This document shows, piece by piece, positions 1 to 8,421 of a stretch of DNA of 64,000 bases; the first letter of the stretch is position 1; each line of letters starts with the position of its first letter. Below the pieces are notes generated by a model. It saw only the letters and a list, made by a program, of their open reading frames with translations, was not told where the DNA came from and made no database searches. This stretch comes from Thermaerobacter marianensis (GTDB lineage Bacteria; Bacillota; Sulfobacillia; DVGY01), in contig DYGY01000002.1 of NCBI GenBank assembly GCA_020724425.1, forward strand, positions 102,662-166,661, read 5' to 3'. A program made the translations under genes and the position numbers.

Positions 1-24
1 ATCGACTACCATAATCCTTAACAT
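1..24 (-). CDS. 5' end of a gene following cpaB, probably CpaE/receiver-like (partial)
   Basis: Only eight codons are inside the window. They start at an ATG at 24-22 preceded by a GGGGGG ribosome binding site and read MLRIMVVD. That hydrophobic strand ending in an acidic residue is how receiver or pseudo-receiver domains begin. In Flp/Tad pilus operons the gene after cpaB is usually cpaE/tadZ, a MinD-like ATPase that often carries an N-terminal receiver-like domain, so position and sequence agree. The product name is inference from eight residues and context. Confidence 0.45.
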
Positions 25-41
25 GTCTATCCCCCCTAAGC

Positions 42-734
42 CTAGTTCCCATCCACTATGCTGGTTAACCCTATCTTTTGCCCTTCTGCAGTTAAAGGTC
101 TTAAGAGCAACCTGATATCGCCAAACTCATCTGCCCAAACCAGATGTACCGCTTCCTTTGGTGTAACAGCCACAGTCAAATATGAATAAATGCCTTCCTC
201 CCACTCTTCCAATTCCCTTTCCACTGCCAAAACCAGTATCTCCTCTAGAATAAGGCTGGCAACATTCTCTCTTTCAGGATTCTGATAGGTAACAATGATA
301 TCCACATAATTACCTGGTTCAATAAAGCCACCCACACCAATAATTTCATTGGCTCGAAAACTCACAGCCCGCATACCCTCAGGAATCACATAAGCAAGCT
401 TACCACTATGATACCTATCAGTAACTCTAGCACTCCGAACAGGTTCACCTTCTAGTACAGGTGCTAAGGCATACATTCCAGATAACTCATCAATATTGCC
501 AAAAGTATCGCTAGTGAGATATTCTGCTGGTACCTCCTTTAACATCAATACCTTAGGGCTTAGTTCCATACCAGCTTCCAAATCTTCTCTAGCCACAACA
601 ACACTAACCATTTCCATATCGGTTGCATCCACAACTACTTCAGTCTCCGGCCAATAGCTGTACACCAGCAAGGTTACCAGCAAACCAAACAGACCTGGCA
701 ATATCAAAAACTTAATCGCTTTCTGCTTACTCAT
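42..734 (-). CDS. cpaB: Flp pilus assembly protein CpaB (SAF domain)
   Basis: Periplasmic/outer-face assembly protein of Flp (Tad) pili. The 230-residue product has one N-terminal membrane segment (about residues 8-27). A SAF domain follows around 45-105 (VVVAREDLEAG, then EVPAEYLT), and then a CpaB/RcpC-type beta domain with a VDIIVTY strand. The length is near that of short Gram-positive CpaB proteins. The ATG at 734 has an AGGGGGC site seven bases upstream. It lies 12 bases after tadG in a flp-tadE-tadG-cpaB run, presumably one transcript. Assignment rests on the SAF pattern and the neighbours. Confidence 0.88.
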   Translation of the reverse strand: MSKQKAIKFLILPGLFGLLVTLLVYSYWPETEVVVDATDMEMVSVVVAREDLEAGMELSPKVLMLKEVPAEYLTSDTFGNIDELSGMYALAPVLEGEPVRSARVTDRYHSGKLAYVIPEGMRAVSFRANEIIGVGGFIEPGNYVDIIVTYQNPERENVASLILEEILVLAVERELEEWEEGIYSYLTVAVTPKEAVHLVWADEFGDIRLLLRPLTAEGQKIGLTSIVDGN

Positions 735-746
735 CTCTAAAGCCCC

Positions 747-1652
747 CTATTGGCTCAATCGCACACCATAAAGGCCATAATCTCTATATCCTGCCGACAA
801 TGGTGCAGTCTCACCAGGTACTACCTTTTTCATGAATCTTCCATAAACCGTATCTGTTCCCTGAATATTTTCAAGAAAGAAAGCAGCAAAACCAACGATA
901 GTCACATACTTCCTTCCTTCAACTTCAAAGGACTCAACAATAGGCACATAAAGAATACGGGGTGAATCCACAGATACATTCTCAAAGGTTGCCGTTGGAT
1001 CTTGATCTATTCTCTCCTTTAACCCCTGCCTGGTAGGTCCCCTCATATCCCCAGGTTCTGTTAGAATCTCTTGACCAACACTTAAGACTCCCGAATACCC
1101 GTGAATTATATGGTTTCTGTACCTATCCGCACCCGTACCATCTAAAGCCAAGGCCTGGAAATTACCCTTCCTCGGCTCTATTTCTCCATCCCCGGAGACC
1201 TTTAAGGTATATCTGTCACCATAAGCAAAATCTCCTAGCTCAACACCCCAAGGTTGTGCCCCTCTAATCCCCACAATCTGTTCTAGATCAGCTGCAGAAG
1301 AAACACTGGTATAGGCGCTATCCCTATTCCAGATAGCCTGAGCAATTACCCAGCCCTGCAGCGTTCCCACCTGAACAATAACCCTAGAATAGTCATCATC
1401 AATATGGACTAAGGTCTCCTCAGAATTAGCACCGTTAAATTCAACATACTTAAGGGCTTCGTTTTCGATGGCATTAGGGTTCTGGGTATGCAAAAGAGCT
1501 GCTCCAGCCAGAGCCCCAGCATCAGCAGCCGTCTGTATCTCACTTCTAGTAACATACAGTCGACCCAAGTCCACACTCAAAGCCATAAACCCGGCTGCAA
1601 CCACCATAAACATGGTAGTTACAATTAGGACTGCACCTCTTTCATTCTTCAT
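747..1652 (-). CDS. TadG-like Flp pilus assembly protein
   Basis: Pseudopilin-like membrane protein of the Tad pilus. Residues 1-30 hold a short charged start (MKNERGAVLIV) and one hydrophobic segment. These are followed by the family signature around 27-52, SVDLGRLYVTRSEIQTAADA then GALAGA, typical of the putative Flp TadE/G N-terminal region. The remaining roughly 240 residues are extracellular and resemble nothing I recognise. At 301 residues it is short for TadG, which often carries a von Willebrand domain; no MIDAS motif (DxSxS) is visible here. It sits 9 bases after tadE and 12 before cpaB. Confidence 0.78.
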   Translation of the reverse strand: MKNERGAVLIVTTMFMVVAAGFMALSVDLGRLYVTRSEIQTAADAGALAGAALLHTQNPNAIENEALKYVEFNGANSEETLVHIDDDYSRVIVQVGTLQGWVIAQAIWNRDSAYTSVSSAADLEQIVGIRGAQPWGVELGDFAYGDRYTLKVSGDGEIEPRKGNFQALALDGTGADRYRNHIIHGYSGVLSVGQEILTEPGDMRGPTRQGLKERIDQDPTATFENVSVDSPRILYVPIVESFEVEGRKYVTIVGFAAFFLENIQGTDTVYGRFMKKVVPGETAPLSAGYRDYGLYGVRLSQ

Positions 1653-1661
1653 CCCATCACC

Positions 1662-2036
1662 CTATTCCACCCTCATGGTTGATCTAGCAGTAAGGGTTAT
1701 GCCCTCACCGGTAAGAGACGAAAACAAAGGAACAAAAAAACTATGATCATATCTAATCTCTACAGTTAGAGGATCACCACTTCTCTTCACCGCGGGAGTA
1801 ATGATAACCACATACAACTCATCATCTACTCCCATAATAATCTCTCTAACCTTAGCGACAATCTGTTCATCACTAGCACCAACTACACCTAGACGTACAC
1901 CTTCACGACTAGCATTATCAAGCATCAACTGCACACTATAGACCCGGCCAAACTCAACAATCCCTAACAACAACAGAAGAAGGATGGGGAGCACAATAGC
2001 TAATTCAACTAAAGATTGTCCTCTCTGATTTCGCAC
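1662..2036 (-). CDS. tadE: TadE-like pseudopilin
   Basis: Small inner-membrane pseudopilin of the Flp/Tad system. It has a short basic N-terminus with RNQRGQSLVELAIVLP, matching the TadE-like motif in which a Glu follows the cleavage region. One transmembrane helix (about residues 10-30) and a soluble tail of about 95 residues follow. The ORF track starts at an ATG at 2042, but the GGAGGG site abuts that ATG. The GTG at 2036 is six bases beyond the site and is the more likely start. It lies between the flp pilin and tadG on the same strand. Confidence 0.85.
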   Translation of the reverse strand: MRNQRGQSLVELAIVLPILLLLLLGIVEFGRVYSVQLMLDNASREGVRLGVVGASDEQIVAKVREIIMGVDDELYVVIITPAVKRSGDPLTVEIRYDHSFFVPLFSSLTGEGITLTARSTMRVE

Positions 2037-2113
2037 TACCATCCCTCCTTAGATAGTTTAAGGGCTGAAGACAGCACCGGTTTCCCAGTCCAGTCCCCAG
2101 CCCCAGGGAACCT

Positions 2114-2152
2114 CCCCCCATAGTCTGGCTCAGGGGGACAGAACTAGGGGGG
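2114..2152 (-). repeat. GC-rich hairpin between flp and tadE
   Basis: On the minus strand CCCCCCTAGT pairs with ACTATGGGGGG (one bulged T), giving about ten base pairs around an 18-base loop. No T-run follows, so it is not a standard terminator. Its place between the major pilin and the assembly genes suits an mRNA processing, stabilising or attenuating structure that keeps pilin output higher than that of downstream genes. The structure is seen; the role is inferred. Confidence 0.55.
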
Positions 2153-2197
2153 ACAAGTATAAACTATATATATTTAGTCTGGGGGTCCTTCAACAAA

Positions 2198-2383
2198 TTA
2201 TTCTCCACCACCGAGTCCATCTAAAACATCAGTGAATATGCCAACTACACCGTCTCCCAAAAGACCCAAGGCCACAATCGCTGCCACAGCCACCAACGCT
2301 AAGATCAAACCATACTCCACCATACCCTGCCCACGCTCATCATTCCTCAAGACACTAATCACATTCATCAATGTACGGATCAT
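2198..2383 (-). CDS. flp: Flp family type IVb pilin
   Basis: Major subunit of the Flp/Tad pilus. The 61-residue precursor has a leader ending in DERGQG, then MVEYGLILALVAVAAIVA. Cleavage is expected after the Gly before MVEYG, leaving the conserved Glu at mature position 3 and Tyr at 4. The mature pilin is nearly all one hydrophobic helix with a short Gly-rich tail (LDGLGGGE). It is the first gene of the Tad operon; a GGGGGTAGGG site precedes the ATG. The dedicated peptidase is not in the window, although pilD is nearby. Confidence 0.93.
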   Translation of the reverse strand: MIRTLMNVISVLRNDERGQGMVEYGLILALVAVAAIVALGLLGDGVVGIFTDVLDGLGGGE

Positions 2384-2527
2384 TCTGCCCTACCCCCTTC
2401 AGTGAATTTGTCTGGTGAGATCCGCTTGTTGTACATATCTTAGCATCTTCTAAATAATCAGCATATCAGGCAGCAGTCCCCTTAAGGACAGGCAATGGTC
2501 CCAAATCAAATGCCCTTTAGTCCTATT

Positions 2528-2565
2528 AAAAAAGCCTGGTACAGGACTTTGGTCCTACCAGGCTT
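2528..2565 (-). terminator. Rho-independent terminator after the degU-like gene
   Basis: Read on the minus strand, AAAGCCTGGTAGGAC pairs with GTCCTGTACCAGGCTTT around a CAAA loop and is followed by a T-run. It begins directly at the stop codon of the response regulator. It separates the two-component operon from the Flp operon, so flp needs its own promoter in 2384-2527. I did not find a convincing -35/-10 pair there. Confidence 0.92.
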
Positions 2566-3234
2566 TTAACCTATCTTCACCCAGCCCCTCTTGAGGGCCT
2601 CAATTACCGCTTGAGTTCGATCAGCTACATCCAACTTCCTAAAGATATTAGTAGCATGATTCTTCACTGTCTTTTCACTTATGTACAACTTATTGGCTAT
2701 CTCCTTATTGCCAGCTCCCTCTGCCATAAGTCTTAAAACATCTAACTCCCTTTCTGTTAAAACCTCTAAAGCCGGGTTCCCCTGAGCATGTCCCTGGGCC
2801 ATATCAGACAAACGATTCAACTTGTCAATAACCTTGCCGGTAACCTGAGGATGTAGATACGTACTCCCTGCCTTACAGGACCTAATAACCTCTATGAGAA
2901 TCTCTGGATCCACATCCTTAAGGACATACCCATTTACTCCAGCCTTAATAGCCTCAAAAAGATACTCCTCAGAGTCATGAATAGTAAGCATAACGATACC
3001 CGTTTCCGCTTTCTCTTTTTTGATCTCCTTTGCCACCTCAACACCACTTATACCCGGCATACTGATATCTAGCAAAATAACATCAGGAGAAAGCTGCTTA
3101 TGTAGCTTCAATACTTCATTTCCTGTAGAGGCTTCACCAACAATATCCATATCCTTTTCCATCTCTAGAATCTGTCTAAGACCCTGTCTTAAAAGAGCAT
3201 GATCATCAGCAATCAGTACCCTAATCCTATCCAT
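2566..3234 (-). CDS. NarL/FixJ-family response regulator, DegU-like
   Basis: DNA-binding partner of the upstream DegS-type kinase. The receiver domain (about residues 1-120) shows IRVLIADDHALLRQGL with the acidic pair, the phospho-acceptor in VILLDISMPG, and K in YVLKDVD. A LuxR-type HTH lies at the C-terminus (LTERELDVLRLMAEG then NKEIANKLYISEKTVKNH). The ORF track begins 13 codons earlier, but that region lies inside degS. The ATG at 3234 (MDRIRVL) has a GGGGATGAG site and gives an eight-base overlap with degS, typical of translational coupling. Targets are unknown; adjacent pilus genes are candidates by position only. Confidence 0.9.
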   Translation of the reverse strand: MDRIRVLIADDHALLRQGLRQILEMEKDMDIVGEASTGNEVLKLHKQLSPDVILLDISMPGISGVEVAKEIKKEKAETGIVMLTIHDSEEYLFEAIKAGVNGYVLKDVDPEILIEVIRSCKAGSTYLHPQVTGKVIDKLNRLSDMAQGHAQGNPALEVLTERELDVLRLMAEGAGNKEIANKLYISEKTVKNHATNIFRKLDVADRTQAVIEALKRGWVKIG

Positions 3235-4384
3235 TGCTCTCATCCCCATCTGGTAGAGGTAGCTTAAAGACAACCCGAGTCCCCCTGTTTACCACAGATG
3301 TGATCTCAAAACTACCACCTAGAATATCTACTCTCTCCTTCATACTAGTTAAACCAAACCTCTCCTGATTAACCTTCCCTGCCTTTTCAACATCAAAACC
3401 AATACCATCATCAGAAACAACAGCTATAACCTGGGTTGTACCTAACTCTAATTTCACATCAACAAAACTGGCTTGAGAATGCTTAGCCACATTATTTAAC
3501 GACTCCTGAATTAACCTGAAGATAGCCACTTCCCAGTTAGGATTAAACCTCCTTTCATCTCCAAGTATCTGAAGATTAGTACCAATTCCAGTTCGATCTT
3601 CAAAACTATTAACAAAACCCTTTAGAGCTGGCAGCAAACCTAAATCATCTAAAGCCATCGGTCTTAAATCAAAGATAATCTTCCTTACATCCTGAAGACT
3701 CTGACGAACTAGATCTTTAAGCTTACGAACCTCGCCCCTAGCCCTCTCTAAATCAGACTCCATCACTCTTTCAGTAACTTCTAACCTTAATACCACATTA
3801 GCCAAAAGCTGTGCCGGTCCATCATGAATATCCCTAGCAACCCTTTTCCTTTCCTCTTCCTGAGCACTGATAATACTCATGGCATGGAGCTCTCTGTTCT
3901 CCATGTTACGCATCTCAGCATTAACTCGCTGCAAGTCTCCCCTTAAAAGGTTCATCGCCATACCCACATTGCTAACCAACTCTTCTGCTCTATCCACCAT
4001 CTGTTTGATATTCTTTAAACGTCTCTCTAAGGCATCCCTTTGTTCCCTAAGAATCTTTTCTCTCTCCCTAGCCAAAAGAAGCTTGCTCTGAACAGTCTTA
4101 GCATTATCATAAGCAGCCTTTATTTCATCCTGGGAATATGCAGAAAAATCTTTAGAGATCTCCATTAAATGAAGCCTAGTCCGACGGTCTTCCCTCTCTA
4201 ACTGATCAACCTCTTGAATACGTTTTAAGACCTGTTCCTTGATAGCCTGAAGCTCATCAGAAACAGCCTGATAATCCTCCCTAGCGGAATCCGCTATGGA
4301 AAAAAGCTGTTCCTGACTGCTCTCAACAACCTTAAGCGTATCATTTATAATGTTGTCTAGGATTGCATAATCTATCTTTGCCAA
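3227..4384 (-). CDS. Cytoplasmic sensor histidine kinase, DegS-like
   Basis: HPK7-type kinase with no membrane segment. The N-terminal ~170 residues are a long charged coiled-coil region resembling the DegS sensor domain (LERRLKNIKQMVDRAEELV). The HisKA_3 phospho-acceptor follows (EEERKRVARDIHDGPAQLL, His in RDIHDGP), and then the ATPase with N box ESLNNVAKHSQA and G boxes DDGIGFD and GLTSMKERV. TTG start at 4384 with AAAGGGGAG upstream. It follows aroB by 13 bases and overlaps the response regulator, so it may be co-transcribed with the pil-aro run. DegS of Bacillus has the same architecture and length (385 residues). Confidence 0.9.
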   Translation of the reverse strand: MAKIDYAILDNIINDTLKVVESSQEQLFSIADSAREDYQAVSDELQAIKEQVLKRIQEVDQLEREDRRTRLHLMEISKDFSAYSQDEIKAAYDNAKTVQSKLLLAREREKILREQRDALERRLKNIKQMVDRAEELVSNVGMAMNLLRGDLQRVNAEMRNMENRELHAMSIISAQEEERKRVARDIHDGPAQLLANVVLRLEVTERVMESDLERARGEVRKLKDLVRQSLQDVRKIIFDLRPMALDDLGLLPALKGFVNSFEDRTGIGTNLQILGDERRFNPNWEVAIFRLIQESLNNVAKHSQASFVDVKLELGTTQVIAVVSDDGIGFDVEKAGKVNQERFGLTSMKERVDILGGSFEITSVVNRGTRVVFKLPLPDGDESNG

Positions 4385-4397
4385 CCTGATCTCCCCT

Positions 4398-5492
4398 TTA
4401 TCCCATCAGGTCCAAAAGAACTCTATCAAGTATTTTTTCTGGTACAATACAATTTATTTTAGCCTTACCTATTCTTTCAGGCAAGACCCATCTAACCTGA
4501 CCTTCACTCTTCTTCTTATCCTTGCCAATACTCTCCTTTATTCTTTCCTTAGCATACATACCCTTTAACCTTACAGGCAACCCCACCTGCTCAAGCAAAG
4601 CAATAACCCTCTCCTTATCACCCCTTTCCACCAAACCCAATTCTTCTGCCATAGCAAAAACAGCAACCATACCAATACTCACAGCTTCCCCATGTGAATA
4701 TTCCCGATATTCACCTAGCTGTTCAAGAGCATGCCCTAAAGTATGACCAAAATTCAATACAGCCCTAACACCTAAGTCAAGCTCATCCTGCCTCACTATT
4801 CCCGCTTTCAACTCACAAGCTCTAGCAACCATCTCTTCCCGTAAAAACCTATCACCTTCAAGAATACCGGCAACATTCTCCTCTAAAAAAACAAAGAACT
4901 CATAATCCAAAGCAACCCCATACTTAATGACTTCAGCGATAGCTCCCCTTAACTCTCTCTCTGAAAGAGTATCTAACAAGGACGGATCAACCAAAACAGC
5001 TTTTGGCTGATAGAAACTCCCGATTAGATTCTTTCCTAAAGCATGATTAACGGCCACCTTCCCACCAATACCAGCGTCCACCTGAGCCAAAAGAGTACTA
5101 GGAATCTGAATATAGGGAACACCCCTTAAGTATGTGGCAGCTGCCATACCCGTAATATCACCAACAACTCCCCCACCAAAAGCCAAAAGCACATCCCTAC
5201 GCTCATACCCATTAATAATCAAATAGTCATACAACCTATTTAAATTCTCAAGATTCTTGTTCTCTTCCCCTGAAGGCAAAACAAACAAATCCACCAGAAG
5301 ACCAGCAAAACTCTCTAGAACCCTTTTCCCATATAACTCAGCAACAACCTCATCAGTAACTAGGAGGAAACGCCTATCCCCGGGTGCAATCTCAGCTAAG
5401 ATCTCCTTTAACCTAAAAAGCAAACCATACTCAATCTGAATAGAATATGCCCTATTATGAAGAACAAGCTCAATCCTTTTCAAACCCTTCAC
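4398..5492 (-). CDS. aroB: 3-dehydroquinate synthase
   Basis: Second step of the shikimate pathway: DAHP to 3-dehydroquinate, NAD- and divalent-metal-dependent, cytosolic. Diagnostic stretches are LPSGEENKNLENL, the glycine loop AFGGGVVGDITGMAAATYLRG, PSTLLAQVDAGIGGKVAVN, KNLIGSFYQP, and the metal-binding histidines in NFGHTLGHALE and YSHGEAVSIGM. Length 364 is normal. It overlaps aroK by 23 bases. The GTG at 5492 has a poor site, whereas TTG at 5483 (MKRIELVLH) lies eight bases after GGGAG and may be the true start. Last aro gene before the degS/degU pair. Confidence 0.97.
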   Translation of the reverse strand: MKGLKRIELVLHNRAYSIQIEYGLLFRLKEILAEIAPGDRRFLLVTDEVVAELYGKRVLESFAGLLVDLFVLPSGEENKNLENLNRLYDYLIINGYERRDVLLAFGGGVVGDITGMAAATYLRGVPYIQIPSTLLAQVDAGIGGKVAVNHALGKNLIGSFYQPKAVLVDPSLLDTLSERELRGAIAEVIKYGVALDYEFFVFLEENVAGILEGDRFLREEMVARACELKAGIVRQDELDLGVRAVLNFGHTLGHALEQLGEYREYSHGEAVSIGMVAVFAMAEELGLVERGDKERVIALLEQVGLPVRLKGMYAKERIKESIGKDKKKSEGQVRWVLPERIGKAKINCIVPEKILDRVLLDLMG

Positions 5493-5985
5493 TCCCAGAA
5501 ATAAGGCTGACTATCATATTAGCAACCTCTAACGATGATCTATAGTTGGTATCAATAACATAATCAGCCCAAGCATAAGCATTAACTCTTGCTCTCATCA
5601 GCCTTAAAAGCTCTTCTTCCAGATTCCCTGCTAAAAGTGGTCTCTGCTCACCCTTTTTTATCCTAGAAAGAATTTGATCATAAGAAGCTGTTAAATGAAC
5701 AACCAGACCCAGCTCACTTAACACCCTCCTATTGTCTTCCCTTAACCCAATTCCCCCACCAGTAGCGATAACAGCAGACCTAATCCCCTTAAGCTCCCCA
5801 CAAACCTCAGATTCCAGATCTCTAAAACCCTCTTCACCAAGCTCTTCAAAAAGCCTTGCTATCGACTTACCTGTCCTGTGCTTAATCAGCTCATCTGTAT
5901 CAATATAGCGAAACCCAAGACCCGCCACTGCCAATGCCACCGTAGACTTACCAGTACCAGGCAAACCAATCAAGATTATGTTCAT
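5470..5985 (-). CDS. aroK: Shikimate kinase
   Basis: Phosphorylates shikimate at O3 using ATP. The 171-residue P-loop kinase has Walker A GLPGTGKST (residues 7-15), the shikimate-binding DTDELIKHRTGKSI, the FRDLE motif, the GGGI segment (shikimate contact) and a lid region with R(P)LL (EQRPLLAG). The start ATG overlaps the aroC stop (ATGA type) and its 3' end overlaps aroB, so aroC-aroK-aroB are translationally coupled. Length and motif order are ordinary. Confidence 0.97.
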   Translation of the reverse strand: MNIILIGLPGTGKSTVALAVAGLGFRYIDTDELIKHRTGKSIARLFEELGEEGFRDLESEVCGELKGIRSAVIATGGGIGLREDNRRVLSELGLVVHLTASYDQILSRIKKGEQRPLLAGNLEEELLRLMRARVNAYAWADYVIDTNYRSSLEVANMIVSLISGSEGFEKD

Positions 5986-7238
5986 AACTCACTCAAAGGA
6001 TAACCCCTTACCCTTTCCAGATACTTTTCATATGATACCTTTAAATCAGCCATAGTATCATTGGCAAACATCTCTAGCAAACTATCAGCCAGAACCATAG
6101 CCACCATAGCCTCAGCAACCACCACAGCTCTAGGTGCAGCACAAACATCAGACCGTTCAACCATAGCCTCTTCCTCTTTACCAGTATGAATATTAAAACT
6201 CCCTAATGGCTTTAGAAGACTAGGTATTGGCTTTAACCCAAGATATATAACCAGTGGTTCCCCATTACTCAAACCACCCTCAATTCCTCCAGCCCGATTA
6301 GTATTTCTCTTAACAACTCCATCCTTGTAACCTATCTCATCATGAACATCAGAACCTAATCGAGACGAACTAGCAAAACCTTCACCAATCTCTATAGCCT
6401 TAACTGAAGGAATACTCAAAAGAGCCTGTCCAAGCCTGCCATCCAATCTTCTGTCCCAGTGAACATGACTGCCAACACCCGGAGGCAAACCTAAAGCCCA
6501 AACAACTATCTCGCCTCCAAGAGTATCCCCTGCAGCTTTTGCCCTAGCAATACCAGCAACCATCTTGTCACTTAAGACAGGATTAGGACACCTGACCAAA
6601 GAACCCTCAATTTTTTCCTGTAATACCCTACCTCTTTTAACAAAAAAAAGCTCCCTAGGATAGTGATCATGAAAGTACCTGCCACCAGCAGGCTGACTTC
6701 TTATCTCTTCAGGCAGCCAGTCATTAATCTCTTCCCTTGAAGCCTTAAAACCACCAATATTGCTTACTGCACCAACCACAAAAATATCAAGCTCAGCCAA
6801 AAGCTCTTTAGCCAGAGCACCAACAGCAACCCTGACCGCAGTCTCCCTAGCACTAGCCCGCTCCAGAGTATTCCTTAAATCACTAAACCCATACTTAATT
6901 CCCCCAGGCAAATCCGCATGACCAGGCCTTGGCCTATCAACAACCCTTGTAGACTCTCCCTCTTCCACACCCATAACATCAGACCAGTTCTCAAAATCCC
7001 GATTCCTAATCACCATGCTTACAGGACTACCAAGGGTATAGCCAGCCCTTATCCCTCCAAGAACCTCAACCTGATCCCTTTCAATCCTCATCCTGCCACC
7101 ACTACCAAAACCCTGCTGACGCCTAAAAAGCTCCCTGTTAATACCCTCAATATCAACTCTTAAACCCGAAGGAAAACCCTCAACAACTGCCGTTAGAGCA
7201 GGACCATGAGACTCTCCCGCTGTCAAATATCGCAACAC
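5982..7238 (-). CDS. aroC: Chorismate synthase
   Basis: Last common step to chorismate: anti-elimination of phosphate from EPSP, requiring reduced FMN. Signature regions are GESHGPAL near the N-terminus, RRQQGFGSGGRM, GHADLPGGIKYGF, the RNTLERASARETAVRVA block and SNGEPLV near the end. 418 residues is somewhat longer than the usual ~390, with the surplus mostly at the C-terminus. GTG start with GGGGGATTAGTT upstream. It directly follows pilO (2-base gap), so the aromatic genes are read from the pilus transcript or a promoter inside it. Confidence 0.97.
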   Translation of the reverse strand: MLRYLTAGESHGPALTAVVEGFPSGLRVDIEGINRELFRRQQGFGSGGRMRIERDQVEVLGGIRAGYTLGSPVSMVIRNRDFENWSDVMGVEEGESTRVVDRPRPGHADLPGGIKYGFSDLRNTLERASARETAVRVAVGALAKELLAELDIFVVGAVSNIGGFKASREEINDWLPEEIRSQPAGGRYFHDHYPRELFFVKRGRVLQEKIEGSLVRCPNPVLSDKMVAGIARAKAAGDTLGGEIVVWALGLPPGVGSHVHWDRRLDGRLGQALLSIPSVKAIEIGEGFASSSRLGSDVHDEIGYKDGVVKRNTNRAGGIEGGLSNGEPLVIYLGLKPIPSLLKPLGSFNIHTGKEEEAMVERSDVCAAPRAVVVAEAMVAMVLADSLLEMFANDTMADLKVSYEKYLERVRGYPLSEL

Positions 7239-7240
7239 AA

Positions 7241-7888
7241 CTAATCCCCCAGTTCCCTTAAAAAAGGATTCCTCTCTGGTACTAAAGGAACATCCGCTAG
7301 AGGTATCTCTGGCAACTCCTCATCATTAGTAACCAAATAGACCACAACCTCATACTGTCCAACAAGCAACTCATCAGCAAGCCTTAAATCTATCGCTTCA
7401 ACCCATACCCTTGGTACAAACTCCAGCAAACCCTCCAAAAAAGCATAATGCTCCATAAACTCTCCCTTTACACTCACACTAGCACTACCCTTAATTAAAG
7501 ATTGATTAACAGGCTGAAAATCCACCTGTCCCAAATAGTATGGCTCACTACCATCAAAAGAAAGCTCTAGAATATCTAACCCACTATCCTCTAGCAAAGC
7601 CTCAATATCCCTTAACCATTGCGCAACATCAATATATGAAGGAGTATACCCAATTAACTCCTGTTGTCTTCCATATAGCTCCTCATAATCCTCACTTGCA
7701 GCATCTAACCTTGCCTTTTCTCTAGAAACCTCATAAAGATTATTCTCCCAGTATATAATCTCATCTTCAAGTTCCTGAGCCTTTGATACCATTGGCATAT
7801 GAACATAATTTATAAAGGCATAACCCAAAAAAACAACCAAAAGGGTAAGTAGAAGAAACCCTTCACGTCTAGAAAGTCTCCCACTCAT
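7241..7888 (-). CDS. pilO: Type IV pilus alignment protein PilO-like
   Basis: Inner-membrane component of the PilMNO alignment complex. The 215 residues contain one N-terminal membrane helix (LLTLLVVFLGYAFINYV, about 12-28), a coiled coil (about 35-75, QELEDEIIYWENNLYEV) and a ferredoxin-like C-terminal domain, the PilO/GspM plan. It shares one base with the pilN stop and comes third after pilM and pilN, which supports the call more than sequence does, because PilO proteins are poorly conserved. Confidence 0.8.
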   Translation of the reverse strand: MSGRLSRREGFLLLTLLVVFLGYAFINYVHMPMVSKAQELEDEIIYWENNLYEVSREKARLDAASEDYEELYGRQQELIGYTPSYIDVAQWLRDIEALLEDSGLDILELSFDGSEPYYLGQVDFQPVNQSLIKGSASVSVKGEFMEHYAFLEGLLEFVPRVWVEAIDLRLADELLVGQYEVVVYLVTNDEELPEIPLADVPLVPERNPFLRELGD

Positions 7889-8421
7889 CAGTCTACCCCC
7901 TTACGTTGACCGGATAAACTGAAACTAACAGGATATGACCCTTCACTATTAACCCTATCAATACTTAACTGAAGATCCTCATACACCCCTAAAGCCCTCA
8001 ATTCCTCACTTATCCTCGCTACAGCAGTAAGACTAATAGCCTCTCCTCTAAGACTAAACACCCTGCCATTAATACTAAACTCCCTAACCTGTACATCCCT
8101 AGCAGAAACAGCACTTAACTCAGCCAAAACCAATCCAGAATAGTGCTTTTCTTCTAGGCCAACCAGAATCCTCTCCCTGTCCTTAACATCTTCAGCAAGA
8201 CCCTTAATATCCTTGTAGCCACTCAACTCAGCCCAAGCTAGTGAATACTCTTCCTCTACCATCATAAGCCTATCCTCTAAAACACTAATCTCATTTTGCC
8301 AATAAAAGATATAGTATACCCCCGAAGCAACACCTAAAGAGACCATAACAAAAACCAAAAAACCCCTGAACCACCTTCTTTTCTTAAACTGAATCTCCCG
8401 GGGCAAAAGATTAACCTTCAT
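7888..8421 (-). CDS. pilN: Type IV pilus assembly protein PilN
   Basis: Bitopic inner-membrane protein whose cytoplasmic N-terminus binds PilM. It starts with the hallmark MKVNLLPREIQ (INLLP-type motif), followed by a basic patch (KKRRWFR), a single transmembrane helix (about 21-40), a coiled coil and a small periplasmic domain. Its length of 177 is typical. The ATG overlaps the pilM stop by four bases. Gene order pilM-pilN-pilO is conserved across bacteria with type IV pili. Confidence 0.9.
   Translation of the reverse strand: MKVNLLPREIQFKKRRWFRGFLVFVMVSLGVASGVYYIFYWQNEISVLEDRLMMVEEEYSLAWAELSGYKDIKGLAEDVKDRERILVGLEEKHYSGLVLAELSAVSARDVQVREFSINGRVFSLRGEAISLTAVARISEELRALGVYEDLQLSIDRVNSEGSYPVSFSLSGQRKGVD

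Noticed and set aside
2400-2520. Sigma-54-like GG...GC element upstream of flp
   Set aside because: Spacing between GG and GC is wrong (7 rather than 10 bases).
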